Shown here: in pieces, positions 1-11,949 of the stretch
Layout of the letters: every line of letters begins with the position of its first letter
Position numbering within the stretch: position 1 is the first letter of the stretch
Assembly: GCA_950295325.1 (NCBI GenBank)
Contig: OX485809.1
Span: forward strand, 4,466,001-4,530,000
Direction of reading: 5' to 3'
DNA: 64,000 nt
Source of the DNA: Polytrichum commune
Taxonomy: Eukaryota > Streptophyta > Polytrichopsida > Polytrichales > Polytrichaceae
The notes under the pieces: model-generated
The model's input: the letters and a program-made list of their open reading frames with translations, nothing else
Databases searched by the model: none
What the model was told of the DNA's origin: nothing
Program-made: the position numbers and the translations under genes

Positions 1-720
1 TGGCATGCTCAACTTCAACCTTTTGCTTCTAAAGTTTTACAGATATGTACTCAACTTAAATCTCTTTATACTTCAACGACATATCCTCTCTTCTTAAATG
101 AATTTCTTCGAGGCCGGTTTCTTCTTATTTCTTTGAAGAAAAGAGCCTTTACAAGATTCCACAAATGATTTATACCAACTATTGAACAACCTATGCTCAT
201 TAGTTTACAAGGAGAAATTGAAGATTAAATCCTCACTCAATCATTCAAAGATCCTACTCCAAACTTTCTACTTGACTAAGATCTTCAACTCATTGCAATT
301 CCATCCCACCCATGAGTACCATCCAGCCTTAGAGACAACCTTAAGTATAATTCTTAGTCGATCATTTGATTCATTCACAGTGTGGATGAGAAGATTGTTG
401 TAGACGGTAGAGCATTAGATTGCTTGTAGTCAATAGAAATGTAATGGAAGAGGCATGAGAAACAATAAGGTTAGAATAAGGCCACGACGCTAGTCCGAAG
501 AGGGGTAAGAATTATCCCATATTATTTGTCAGAACCAAAGAAAAGAAGAATATCAAGAAAAGACAAAACTAAGAGAGCATGAGACCATCTCACTCCAAAC
601 ATTGTTCACATGCCTTTCTGTATGTGTATATACTTGTGCAATCTCATCTCTAGTCATATTGACTTCCAATAGGTTGTAGGCCCACCATGCAAGTGAAGTG
701 CCTATAGATTTGATTGCTTC
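1..720. other. gene-free stretch at the left edge
   Basis: No reading frame here resembles a known protein, and I see no RNA gene. Composition is AT-rich and similar to the other intergenic parts of the window. The short open frames lack splice context and family similarity. Confidence 0.5.
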
Positions 721-1460
721 AAGGTTGTAAAGTGGATCTCTAGGGGTTGGCGTTTTGGAGCTTTGGAGCGTTGGAGGTATCCCAATGCGCAGATGGTTGT
801 TAAAAATATTTTTTTGTCTTTTGTTTTTGCTTGAATGTATGTTTGATGCAAGAACATGTGACTTGAATGTCTTGAGTGTTGAAAAAACTATTTGAAAGGT
901 TTGGAGGTATTTAGACTTCAAAAGCATTTGACTTTAAGGTTTTGAGTGTTTAAGCGTTTATTTGAGAATTTGAATGTTTAGACTCCAATAGCACATGACT
1001 TGAGAGGCTTGAATGTTCAAAAATTTATTTGAGAAGTTTGGAGATGTTTAGAGCTCAAAAGTGCATAACTTGAGTGTTTTAAGTGGTTTAAGGTTTATTT
1101 GTGAGGCTTGAATGTTGTAAGGTTAGTTTGAAACCATTCAAGGTGTTTTGAGTTGATAAAAATGTTGTTTGAATGTCTTGAGGTGTAGAAAATTTGACTT
1201 GAGGTATTTGAGAGTGTAAGGCGTATTTGAGGTGAAGAAGATGTAATTTAAGTGATTTGAATGTCTTAAGACTCCTCTTGAGGTGTAGACTATCTAAATC
1301 GAAGTATTTGAGAGTGAAAGCCTCCTTTGAGGTGCAAGAGATCTTGTTTGATTGATTTGAGTGCCTTAAGACTTCTTTCAAGGTGTCAAAGATCTAACTT
1401 GATATATTTAAGGTGAAGGAGGTCTTATTTGATTGGTTTAAGGTGAAATGACACATTGTA
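720..1460. repeat. degenerate short-period tandem repeat
   Basis: Short phrases recur dozens of times: 'ttgaggtgt', 'atttgag', 'tgacttgag', 'cttaagactcctcttgaggtg'. Units run about 55-70 bases and are heavily diverged. The array ends about 160 bases before the copia gag relic, so it may belong to that element's 5' region. The open frames on the minus strand (for example 1088-1381) are a by-product of the repeat and are rich in S, L, K and F. No function is inferred. Confidence 0.55.
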
Positions 1461-1621
1461 GAAACCAAAAGGCCCATTTGAAAGCATGTGGGCATGTTTC
1501 CACTACATTGAGGTGCAGATGCATATTTTAAGTGTAGAAGGCTATTTTTTAGTTTGGGTTGGATTGATTGTAGGCCAAGATAAACTAGTTTGACGGTTTT
1601 AAGAGTATACCCGAACGTACG

Positions 1622-2119
1622 ATGACATCATTTGAGAGTGAGGCCGCTAGAATCATTGACAAATTTAATGAAAAAAACTCCACCCTTTGGAACTTCAAAA
1701 TTGAAATGTTATTCACATCCATAGATTTTTGAGACATTGTAGACAAATCCGAGGAAACTCCACCTTCCAATGTGGATCCCAAAGTGTTGAAGGAGTACCA
1801 AAGGCGCGTCAAGAAGGCCATGCCTATCATCGGCCTCAACTTGGCGAACAACCAACTTGCGCACATCAAAAGCTGCAAAGGACATGCCGAAGCGTGGAAG
1901 ACCCTTTGCAACATTCAAGAGACGAAGAGTTTGCCTGACATCCTCTTTATTTGCCGTAAGTTCTTCGCGTGCAAGATGCAAAAGGGCGACGGCTTGTTAA
2001 ACCACAGCAACAAGATCAAGGTGCTCACGAAGCAGCTTACTTGTTTGAAAGTCCCTGTAAGAGACGAAGAAATTGTCATGACTTTACTCGAGAGTTCGCC
2101 AGCGTCATACGAGACTTGA
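1622..2119 (+). pseudogene. Ty1/copia-type Gag relic (UBN2-like)
   Basis: Reading from the ATG at 1622, the frame gives a retrotransposon Gag start. A tryptophan-containing 'LWNFKIEML' segment is followed by the helical region around 'HAEAWKTL' and a conserved late segment (about 2040-2100) of the kind found in plant Ty1/copia Gag (UBN2 family). An in-frame TGA at 1730-1732 breaks the frame near codon 37, and it ends at 2119 with no zinc knuckle, protease, integrase or reverse transcriptase after it. The element has therefore lost its pol region by deletion. GC is slightly higher than in the flanks, as expected for former coding sequence. The family assignment rests on remembered motif patterns only. 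Confidence 0.7.
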
Positions 2120-2288
2120 TGACCACCTTCAAGACGATGCCGAGTTGATAATGGGAGTTTGCACACGCTTCGGAGCAAACCCCTAAGACAAAAAGGTCGG
2201 ATGACCCCCGAATTCAAACACCTTTGGACAAAGAGTTAAAGGTTTTTTTTATGAAAAAGGTGTATGTCATGCACATCATGCTTATATT

Positions 2289-2560
2289 TTGAGGGGAGTA
2301 TGGCTAAAATTGTTTTGGCCGTCAATTATGCAAGGTTGACAACATCATGAATCCATTGAGCCCGAATATGCAACCGCCATTGGTATATAAGGGGCTCTCT
2401 TTAAGCAAAGTGGAAATGTGCCGGTGGCAACAAGGGGGATTGTGACACAATGTTGGATTGCGTGAAACACCTCATTTGTTTGTATGTTCATGGCCGACCA
2501 CTCGCAACGGAGTCGAAGTTTGATACGTTGGAGAAACAAGCTAGAAAGAGGTGTGGTAAA
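2289..2560 (+). mobile_element. possible polypurine tract and 3' LTR remnant of the copia relic
   Basis: A purine-rich tract 'gaggggagta' (2291-2300) is followed by a TG start (2301) and then a 'tatataagg' motif near 2381-2389. This is the order expected for a polypurine tract, an LTR start and an LTR TATA box. No matching 5' LTR was found upstream of the gag relic, so the LTR ends are not defined. The right boundary is a guess. Confidence 0.35.
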
Positions 2561-3717
2561 AACTACCTCTCATATATTGGAATCCAAGAGGGTGAATTTT
2601 ACTTTTTTTAGATTCAAAAAAACCACATTTAAATAATGTCATCACGTGTACAACGGTTATGTTGTAAGCCATACCATAAAATGAATAGTATTTGCCACTG
2701 AGAAGATATTTAAATTCAAAGGAAAAGTGCATTTTTAATCCTACAAATGAAGTTTTACTATGGCCAAAACATGATTATGTAAGAACTGACTACATGAAAA
2801 TCTTATGTTTAAGCCTCTCATGCCCTTATTCTACCTTGTCATGTGCTAATTTATCTTCTTCTTCTTTTGACACAAATTGAAACTTCAATTGTAGAAAGAA
2901 CCCAAAATACAACCAGCCTGGCCAAAACGTCATGTGTTAATTTATCAACAATGCAAAAAGGTACATATAGAAAAACGGTTGGTTCCATGTGGAATCATCG
3001 TTGGGTCCCTTCTTATGTAGTAGCTCACCAAAGTGACCCATCTAAGCCGTTCGTTGGTTGACCCCGTCGGATGCATGAAAAGCTCACACAAATTGGACGT
3101 GTACCTAATATTTGCTTGTGTAGAATGGATGGGTTGACATGTTCATGGGGCTTTGCCCTTGCTTGTATGGAGCTCAATGTTTGGGCCATGGCTAGATGTC
3201 TTGTTACTCCATCTTCCTCTGCCTCAATCTTTGAGAGGTAAAGTGGGCTAGTAAAAACTACTCCCCCATAATTTGGCTGTGGTTAATTTATTCCAATTGG
3301 ATCTCAAAAAAGCGATTCAAAGTCTTTAATGCTATCTTGAATCAAAAAATATAATCGTAGTTGTCTGTTTTTAATAAAGTTGAACTTGGACTCATCTTAT
3401 GTAAGAGTGGTGAGCTCTTATCAGCCTAATTTGAGGTCTTTGACCTTGATTTAGGTGTTACTTTTGCTACAAATGAAAATATTTGGGCTTGACACAATAT
3501 TCAATATTTTCACTCTCCCCCTTGGTAGGTGTTACGATGGCATCACCCGTGAATGATAAGCTAGAAAGCTTACCCCTGAATCAAACGAAACTAAGAAGGC
3601 AAACACCCTTTATTTATTCAATTTTTTTCCCTAATGGGTTCCATACATTTGAGTGGTACATGGTACAATGTGGCTTATGGAATGAATACCATGAAGACAT
3701 GTGTTAGAAAAAAAGAT
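2561..3717. other. gene-free stretch
   Basis: No gene recognised. A segment near 3500-3535 ('actctcccccttggtaggtgtta') recurs with changes near 6113-6137 and 10950-10980, so part of it is an old dispersed repeat. Nothing else stands out. Confidence 0.45.
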
Positions 3718-3972
3718 TGGACTAAGTGCCCAAAATATGATAACCATTCAATGTAAGTGGGAGGGGTGAGGGGTGATTTAAATGACCATTTAATGAGCAT
3801 ATGAACCTTCACTTTGATAATGAATAAAGTTATCATATGAGCTCCAAAAATTATGATGAACGTGGCTATAACCTCAATTTGGGTGTGCTAACCATGTCAT
3901 AATGATCATGTGTTTCATATCCCATGGGAAGTGAGCTAGTAGGAAATAAATAACCATTTAAGGGCCCACTGG
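3718..3972 (+). repeat. MITE-A copy, 5'-truncated
   Basis: The body matches the MITE-A consensus seen intact at 41805-42164. It runs from the 'ccaaaatatgataaccattc' segment through 'gagctccaaaaattatga' to the right terminal 'aaccatttaag'. The left terminal inverted repeat and about 100 bases are missing. Some internal sequence has diverged (a G-rich stretch at 3757-3775). Confidence 0.7.
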
Positions 3973-4111
3973 ATTAGTTGACTCTTCCCAAAATGATCCT
4001 CTTCTCCACATGGACTCCATTTGGGTAAGTATTTGTTGAGGCATGATGCGTCTTTCAAGACGTTTCGGCTATTCAACAATCACCTCATCTTCATTGGCAA
4101 GTGGAACTGAA

Positions 4112-4502
4112 GGCCGGTTCACATGGGGTCCCAAGTCACACTCATGTTAGCAAGTCCCAACATGGAAGCAGAGTCCCAAGTTTTGAGATTCAAGAAACCA
4201 TTAAAATTTGGTTCAATTATCATTTAAGTTGGATCTATTTTATTTTATGTAAAAACATTCAGGGGGAGTTGTGTTTAGAGTTGGGTCTAGCTTTTTGCTT
4301 TACCCAACTCTTAACACAAGTCCCAAACCTCACTGCCAAAAAATGTTGCCATGTAGGCATCCATGTCATACTTTGGGACTGAGGGGCTTGGGACCCCGTG
4401 TGAAGTGGCAAGTCCCAACTTCCATGCTCTCAACGGTTGAGATTGCACGGATTGACCCCACGTGACTTGGAACTTTGGGTTTGGGACCCGTGTGAACCGG
4501 CC
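4112..4502. mobile_element. Tourist-like MITE (PIF/Harbinger type) with GGCCGGTTCACA ends
   Basis: The left end GGCCGGTTCACATGGGGTCC is mirrored at the right end by the complement of GGCCGGTTCACACGGGTCCC, so the terminal inverted repeats are about 25 bp with few mismatches. The 'caagtcccaac' motif and variants recur inside each end as subterminal repeats. At 391 bp it has no coding capacity. The termini resemble those of the 3.8-kb Harbinger element at 49950-53742 (GGGCCGGTTTACACTATGG), which suggests related transposases. The flanking target duplication is not clear (left ..GAA, right TTA..). Confidence 0.8.
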
Positions 4503-4834
4503 TTAAGTATCGGTATGCATGTTGCGATTTATCATGAATTATGTAAAGTATGAGTCATGACCGGGCTATCAATTCATCATATTGTCCAATTCATGTACTT
4601 ATAAGAATTGTCTACCTAACCACAACGTTGAACAATACTTAGTGACCAAACACTAAATGGAGCCCCTCTCAAAACAATGATTGGTAAAGTCAAGAAGAGT
4701 TGTATGATCGAGATCATAAGAACACCTTACTTTCATTCTAAGTCCAATGTGATAGTTGAAGCCTCGCCATCATACGTGGGCATGCACGGTCCTTCATTAT
4801 GGTTACATCTTTCAAAGTTGGTACAATTATCTTA
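4503..4834. other. gene-free stretch between two MITEs
   Basis: No coding or RNA feature recognised in this interval between the Tourist-like element and the next MITE-A copy. Confidence 0.4.
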
Positions 4835-5217
4835 TAAGGTGGAAGTGTATTAAGTGGATACTTTTTTTTCCCTCTTTGCAACCACTTCTTGTGGGATGCG
4901 AGACACGTAATGAGTGTGAGATGATTAGCAAATCCAAATCATACTCGTAACCATTTGTCACATAATTTTTGGAGCTCATACGAAGTTCTTATTCATTACC
5001 AACACGAAGATTTTTGTGCTCATTAAGTGGTCATATAGGTCCCTTCAATCTTGTTGGCCATTGAGCCTATAATGGTTAACATATTTCGAGCAAGTCGTCC
5101 AATTTATTTTAAACATGTGTCTTTTTGGTGTCCGTCCTTAGATCTACACCTAATCATACACCACTCAAATACAAGTGTATATATTTTGGATATGTTGAAT
5201 TAGGTATGTCTACCTTA
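4835..5217 (-). repeat. MITE-A copy, full length, minus orientation
   Basis: It begins TAAGGTGGAAGTGTATTAAG and ends GGTATGTCTACCTTA, the two inverted termini of the family. Inside are the family landmarks 'gatgattagcaaatccaaat', 'tttttggagctcatacgaag', 'ctcattaagtggtcatatag' and 'acacctaatcatacaccact'. Its flanks fit a TA target duplication (TA on the outer side of both AGG and CCT ends). Confidence 0.8.
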
Positions 5218-5636
5218 TGGTCTTTCATTGCAATCACACCTTTTAAGGTTAGTATAATTGTCTTGTATACCTAGACTAATAAGTGCAATTAGGTCGCCCC
5301 ACACTAATAACTGACATTCCACATTACATTTAATATTTGATTAGAGGAGCACCAAAGTACATAGCATCTTTTTTCTCAATGTGATTGCTATATGAATGAA
5401 TAAACATTGTTATAAGTTTTCATGATATTTGCATGGATAAAGAACAACCTATTTGTGCTTGCAGCATAATTGCACATATCATTGTAGTGATGTAGGGGTG
5501 AATGCTCACAACCCCTATCAAGGGGGATGGGCAAACTGGGGGAGGGGAGGATGTGGAGGTTGATTGCTATTGTAGTGCCCATCAATTGCTACTTTAAACC
5601 AAATTAACCCTTAATCGGGGTCAAAGACCCTGGAAT
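5218..5636. other. gene-free stretch
   Basis: No feature recognised. The small open frame on the minus strand at 5388-5585 has no family resemblance. Confidence 0.4.
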
Positions 5637-6062
5637 AGTCTACATTGTTTATGGTATTCAGTGTCACACACACTATTAGCGAAGTTTCTAAACTACATGC
5701 CTGGAGGTCTCAAAGTGTCACATTCACTACTTGTCAACATGATAGTATTTGTCAAATCTAAGTTACTTTTTGAAGTGAAAATTATTTACATTATGACATT
5801 TAAAGTAGCACGTTGGGATACTTAACGTAATAGTTTCGCGTTTTTGTATGCAAGGGGGAGAGATTATTGAACATAGTCTAATGGCAAGTGTCATTTATAT
5901 GACAATGTGCAATAGAGATAAATTATTGAACGCCAAGTGCCATGCACTGACACTAATGGTGGAGTTGTCGATCGTTAGTGTAACCTAGGGCAAGTCTCAA
6001 AATAGGGTAAGTGACACTATTATGCATTTGACACTAAATGCCATAACCGGTGTGGTGTAGTG
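5637..6062. mobile_element. short CACTA-like non-autonomous element
   Basis: The right end finishes in TGTAGTG, the complement of the CACTACA terminus of CACTA (En/Spm) transposons. The subterminal 'ggttatggcatttagtgtc' (read on the minus strand) reappears at the left end as 'gtttatggtattcagtgtca', giving inverted ends of about 30 bp. Several 'agtgtca' or 'tgacact' subterminal motifs lie between. At about 425 bp it has no coding capacity. The left terminus is mutated, so that boundary is approximate. Confidence 0.6.
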
Positions 6063-7012
6063 AGCTTAAATTGGGATGAATCACCAATCAACCTACAGGG
6101 GGCATGTTTTTACTCTTATCCCTTTGGTAGGTGTTAAGAAACCAAACTAGTGATACATGGTGCAAAGCAACAATGCACCTATAGAAAAAGGAGTGGAATT
6201 GAAAATATGATAACAAATTCTTACATGCCTAATATCGCCATGGTGTATATGCTACACAAAATTCCACCTACGGTGTGGATTACGAACTTAAGTTTTTTTC
6301 ACGTGGAGTGGCCCATGTTGATCCCATGACCCATATTAGTTGTTGGCCACACTCAAGAGCAAGGATAAATGAAAAATCTCTTCACATTTAGTAGATAGAT
6401 AGATGCACATTGGAGCAAACACAAATGAAAAAGTTTCTTCGCCCTCGGCCTACTACCCCCTCTCAAGGGTGGGCCCTCTAAACATCATCGAAGTTGAACC
6501 TATTTATTTACAAGAAAATTTTACCGTGTTTGACATCGTTCTTCAAACGCTAGTATCAAAGAGTCTTCATTCGGCATCTACGATCGTGTTGTTTCTCAAA
6601 ATATGCCCATACTTGAGCTTATCCTCATGTCTATATTAGTTTCTCCCCCAAAAGGTTCTTATGCAATGTACATATGTCAACGTTGCAAACAATACTCTAA
6701 CATGCATAAGAATTTACGGTCATCTTTTTTTTTGTCCAAGTTAATTTAATACCAATTTAGATTCCACACTATTCACAAATGATGTGACCACAATACTCAA
6801 TTCATTCATAATTGGTGTGGAATATTTGTAAATCACATTACTTAAACCGTTTATAAAATATTTGAAGACTCGTGCCTTCATATTCAACAAGGGCCACAAT
6901 TATGGGCACTTTTTACTGCATTGACTTTCATGGATCACCACCCACAAATAGCTAACACCATGGCCAAATGAAAATGGGGGACTTTAAAGTTCCCCCAACG
7001 AACTTATAGGGG
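6063..7012. other. gene-free stretch
   Basis: No gene recognised. The open frame 6403-6639 has neither splice context nor family resemblance. The rest is ordinary AT-rich spacer. Confidence 0.4.
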
Positions 7013-7565
7013 AGGTAGATTCGGGCAAGGGCAGCCGCCTGCCCAAAAAATTTAGATTTTTTGGACCCGACCGAAAATTGTTGCCCGCCCGCCCGACTTC
7101 AAAAAAGCCATTGCCCTTGCATTCTTGAAGGTCACTTATCTACAAATCCCATATTGAGTGCATTTCACCTTCAAGGTCCAAAATCCAATACATATGTTCA
7201 CTTCCATTGAGTAAATAAGCGATTGACTGGGATTTCATTTTCAAAATGAAACCGCCAATAAAGCATGTAAATAACTAGGAAGTCAAAAATATTATAAAAG
7301 CCTCATTAGCACCGAGGTTATGATTTTTTGTGACTTGCCATTTCACAAGGGTCTTTAAATAGACTTACTGGAATTAATCACACTTAATTAATTTAAATGT
7401 GTATGAATACTTTGTGAAAGTAGAAGGTATTAACTAAAAGATTATAATATTTAACATACTAAATTTAAACCACTAATTTTAGTTCCATTTTAGAATGACA
7501 AAGACCCTTGCAATGGCAAGTCACAAAAAATCATAACCTCGGTGCTAATGAGGGTCTTATTGTAT
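7013..7565. mobile_element. foldback repeat J, one full arm and one short arm
   Basis: The left arm (about 7013-7350) starts with G/C-rich 'gcccgcccgcccgacttc', then runs through 'acaaatcccatattgagtgc' and 'tcattagcaccgaggttatg'. The segment 7290-7350 returns in inverted form at 7503-7560 ('caatggcaagtcac'), after a middle of about 150 bases. The same arm occurs at 45646-45962, and the middle plus opposite arm at 48060-48476. No coding sequence is seen. Confidence 0.65.
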
Positions 7566-9526
7566 ATATATATATATACAATGAGTTTAAGCAATATAGA
7601 TGGTATGAAATAATAACTTATAACTCCAAACAAATACAAATATTGTCAAGAACTCTTGAAGTAGGAGTCCAAAGATCTTTGGTGTTGCTTACCCAAGTTA
7701 GCAACTATTATCTTATCTAAAATCCCTATTAGCTTTTGAAAAGTAATACTTTTATTAACATCAAAATGTAAAGAGTTCTCTAATAAGAAACTAGACAACA
7801 ATGATACATGACGTTTAGCAACATATTAGGCATGAGGCCACTCTAACCCTAATTCTCATTAACTTCCCAATGGTAAGTGAAGTTCCCAAGTAGTTCCCAA
7901 GTGCAAATGGATGTATTTAGATGTACATGACATAGATGGAAGGAATTTTAGCATTAATTACCTCTTTAATATGACAAAATGGAGATTCTAAATGTCGCAT
8001 TATTGAGTGTCGCAGTCGTATAAAGGAGGGAGTTTTGAACTAAAATATGTGTCGTAATATTGAGGGTGTCGTATAAACAGGTGTTGTATTAACGAGGTTA
8101 GACTGTAACAACTTTGGCAAAAATAATTAATTTTAAAGGTGCCTAAATTTATGGGAAATTAATTTTGTTGAGTGCCCCTAAAAAATTAAAAATTAAATCA
8201 AAGAGTGCCTAATATCACAATAATGCAAGTGACATTCATTGAAATCCAACAAAGTCGCATCAAATAACATCAACAATGTCTTCACGCGACATCAATCTCA
8301 CTTATGGTCTAAAAACAATGCAAGCATGAATTTGCTCCACAAGTCATGCTGACACACTATCATAAAGACAAGAATGAGACAAGCAAACGAGAGTGTATTT
8401 CTCACTTATTTTAAATTACTTCTTGAATATGCCCAATTTTAAAATATTGTGTTATGGGCTATCTAACTTACTGTCGCCCAAGCTGCAAGAGAGCTACGAT
8501 ATTGATTTAAGTCAACCTTTAATGAACCAAGGGTCCCAATGTATGGCCACATACACAAACCCCGTGAGCATCACCATGTTCAAATATACGTTTTCTAAAG
8601 GCATTGGGTTATTAATCTATGTTTTATGTATCATCTTATATCAAGGGTAAAATCTAAAATACACTCACAACTGACATTGACAATCGAAATACTAAGCATG
8701 TATTTGCATCCAAGGACACTCGGGATGTGTATTCAAACACAAATCCTCAAAAAAGTGTCTTATTCAACCAATGAGAATATTGCATTAGAAGAGTGGGTGG
8801 CTTTAAGCTAGGATCACGTTTGACACAATTGACTAAAATGCCAACATGTAGCTCAAACACACAATTTTGTTCACGGAGAAGCCCACATTGGACCTCTTAG
8901 ACGCTTAAAAGGGGTTACCAAGAGATGCAATCAAAATGCTATGATGTCATGGTTGACAACATGGTCCTTCCCTAAACAAAAGCCAAGGGTGGGCATGATA
9001 TTGGCCGTATCAAGGGGGTTTCGATGTTTATTATACTATGTCGAAGTTTGTTGAAAATTGTTGCCATAAAAAAAACATTTTCGTGAAGAAAAGTGAGAGT
9101 CTAACATAATAATATAATTACATATAAAAGTGGATTCTTATAATAAATTTATCACTAAAAGTGATGGGCTTAAAAGGGAGTGAAAGTCAAAGGTTTGGCT
9201 TCATTTTGATGGTTAGAATGAAGTTGATGCCATACTCTTTTCTTTTTTGTTGACATTCTCCATCATGTTGGATGTGCACGTTATAGTCATGCCATTATAA
9301 CAAATCCTCAAGATACCTCTAATGGTGACGTTATGAGTGATGATGTAAACCCTTCAAAATGTCAAAATTGTCACTTCAATGTTAAGCCATTCGGTCTTAC
9401 TAAAAGACAACATCAAAGGTTTGTTACATTGTTGGTTTATGGTCCTCTTATTCTTCTTTATATCTTCCCTAAGTCATAGCTATTGAAATTGTCGATCACC
9501 TTCAAAACGCTTGATCATAAAAAGTG
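7566..9526. other. gene-free stretch
   Basis: About 2 kb with no recognisable gene. Two open frames (8393-8650 and 8626-8811) overlap and look like noise. Fragments such as 'gtgtcgcagtcgtataaag' near 8010-8090 show weak internal repetition. Nothing further can be supported. Confidence 0.4.
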
Positions 9527-9935
9527 TTGGCACACTACTCTAGAAGTGACACTACACTAAATATTGCATTTAGTGTCGGATAGTATTTTATATCATTGTG
9601 GTAACTACTGTAATGACACTTCTTATATGTATACAAATATTGTCATCCCAACTTACATTTAGCTTATTCACTTTCAGTAAAATTTCATCCTAACATTTCT
9701 ACAATGAAATATCGTAACGAGGGATTGAATTTTTGTGACAAAATCACTTAGGAAGTGATAGTAATTACAACATTATAAATATATAATGTCCAATTTTTTA
9801 CAAAGCATGACAAATAATGTTAAGTTTGCATTTAGCATTGGTGACACAACATGAGTGGTTTACAATTAGTGTGGAGAAAGACAAATAGAATTGGTGACAC
9901 TAAATACAACATTTAGTGTAATTTGTCAATAAACT
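9527..9935. mobile_element. CACTA-like repeat relic
   Basis: The left part contains CACTACTC followed by 'gacactacactaaatattgc' and 'atttagtgtc'. The right part contains 'gacactaaatacaacattt' and 'agtgtaatttgtc'. Palindromic 'ctaaatattgcatttag' units recur at 11510-11545 and near 27700-27720, so this is a dispersed family with subterminal repeats. Ends are not sharply defined. Confidence 0.45.
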
Positions 9936-10689
9936 CAAATACAAACACATTATAATCTTGAAGTCTTGACAATGACTGTGATAAAAAAAAAACACACCTT
10001 ACACCTAAGAGCAACAAACCAAGTGCAATGGCATGCTATCTCCATCATCCTACACGAGACAACATAATTTCGATACCTTTTTGAATCCATGATGAAAGTC
10101 TTGAAACTTTTCAAATTCCCAAACCTTTTAAACTACTTCCCTCCAAGGACATAAATTATTTCATCACTCCAATAATGAACTATAATAACCACATGAATTG
10201 TGACCCTTACCAAAAGCAACTCTCATGAAATCTTGCATGAATCGAACATGATTTAAACGTGAGAGATCCTAATGGTAGTTTTAGACCCACCTATGACCAA
10301 CATTTTGGGCATTTATTTTGTAAAAATAAATCCAAATCAACATACTAAGGTGTACCGAAATCCATAATATCACATATGCCTCGATCACACCAAACTTTTC
10401 ATCCGGTTCCAGCTGTGAAATTGTTAGGGATTATGTTCAGAAATAGTTGTTGGCCCACCACTTTTCACACTGTTACAACCAAAGATGTTGATGATGGTGC
10501 CAGAAGGGACTGGTGTGATCAACCCCTCATCGATTCATGCATGGTTTATGGAACCCGAACATACATATCTAATTGTACCCTTGTTATGCGAACATTCGTT
10601 TTAATCCAATTTCAAGCTGAGAAGGGGAAGAAGGTGATGGGGCTTGAAATGGAAAGAGAACTAACTTTCAGTGTTGAAGGGTCAACCAT
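9936..10689. other. gene-free stretch before the foldback
   Basis: An open frame at 10376-10756 runs into the foldback arm that follows. It has no recognisable domain and no coding support, so it is not called. The rest shows nothing. Confidence 0.4.
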
Positions 10690-10917
10690 ACACAACTTGA
10701 GCTCAAGCTCAAGCAAACATTATCAACCAGAGTGCGTTCATTCATGTGGATCTTGAGAATATAACCCAAGGATGATGCCCCAACCTAGTGCATATTCAAC
10801 CTTAATATGAGTCTCCTTGCACTGGGTTGGGGCATCCCATGGTTATATTCTCATGGCCCACATGAACGAACACAAAGTGCTTAATAATGTTACGAGCTCA
10901 AGTTCTTGTTATGCTAC
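10690..10917. repeat. long imperfect hairpin (two arms of about 100-110 bp)
   Basis: The arm at about 10690-10797 ('gcgttcattcatgtggatct', then 'gagaatataaccc', then 'atgccccaaccta') is mirrored at about 10814-10915 ('ggttggggcatccc', 'ggttatattctcatggccca', 'catgaacgaac'). The loop is about 20 bases. Pairing extends outward through 'acttgagctc'. A transcript of this region would fold into a long imperfect stem, so it could be a foldback MITE or a small-RNA precursor. The sequence cannot decide between these. Confidence 0.7.
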
Positions 10918-11108
10918 TAACAATAACTTCGTGGTCTACAAAGTAATCAATTTTTTTACTCTCCCCTTTGGGAAGTGCCACAAAAACATCAATGAGAAGG
11001 GATTATCGCATATGAGTGTGCCTCTCATTCATGCAACATAAATGCACCGAAGTAGTGTGCATTTTGGAGGTTACTAAATTTAGTTAACATGACACCATGT
11101 TTAGCATT

Positions 11109-11444
11109 AAAGACCCCGAAGTAATCTAGACCAAGTTGTTTGAGACGAATCAACTATGAACCTTTAAATAAGTGGGGGGGGGGGTAAGACTTTGTGTTGG
11201 ATGGATGAGAGGTACACTCATGTGCAATGAATTCCTCTCTCCGAAAACATCACCTTGGATGATGGTGTTGGAAAATTGTGGCAAACTATTGTCCGTTAAT
11301 TAATGAAGTTGTGATGTTTTGGGGGAGATGGAATTATCGCATACGAGCATACATCTCATCCATTCAATGTAAAATTTTGTAACCTTCTATAGATTTGTGA
11401 CCAATTCCTCTCAAATAACTTGAACTAGAGTATTTATTGTCTTT
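11109..11444. mobile_element. foldback MITE, family F
   Basis: The left half starts 'aaagaccccgaagtaatcta', continues with 'gttgtttgagacgaatca' and later 'ggatggatgagaggtacact'. The right half carries the same blocks inverted: 'catacatctcatccattca', 'cctctcaaataacttgaact' and 'tattgtcttt'. The whole is about 336 bp with arms of more than 100 bp. A poly-G run sits near 11173. A half copy is at 63361-63456. Confidence 0.65.
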
Positions 11445-11949
11445 GGGTCCTCAAAGACAATTATCGTGTCTGATATATTAGATTTTGTAACTTTTTGGAT
11501 GCAAACCACACTAAATATTGTATTTGGTGTCAAATGGTATTTTATGTCAACGTGGTAACTTTTCTAATGACACTTCTTATGAATAAGTTTAATAAACACT
11601 GTCATGGTTGATTTGAATTTGGATAGAACAAAGTTTGGTATATTCTACATCCTATCAATTCCGTAATGACATGTTGTCATGTATAATTGAACGTGTAAAT
11701 ATAACACATCAAAAACCGACATTTTATTTTTTTCTCATCATATTTTAATAACATAAAATTCAAGTAATCATTAAGGATTCACACTTTTTTTTCATGAAAT
11801 TTAGGTATATCAAAAGTGTACTGCAAGATCCTATGATAGAATTAGAGCAACCAAAAGTTCAAGTTTATTTAAATACAACAAGATGCAATAGTATTCATAT
11901 CAAGATGGACTCCTCCTACTGCCTGGGACTAACGGCTGGCCCAATTGTG
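11445..11949. other. gene-free stretch with a CACTA-like fragment
   Basis: The segment 11508-11580 ('cactaaatattgtatttggt' then 'atggtattttatgtcaacgt') repeats the beginning of the CACTA-like relic at 9550-9620. The remainder shows nothing recognisable. Confidence 0.4.

Noticed and set aside
10376-10756. 126-codon frame next to the long hairpin
   Set aside because: The last part is hairpin arm sequence and the rest has no recognisable motif. The start is arbitrary and there are no exon neighbours.
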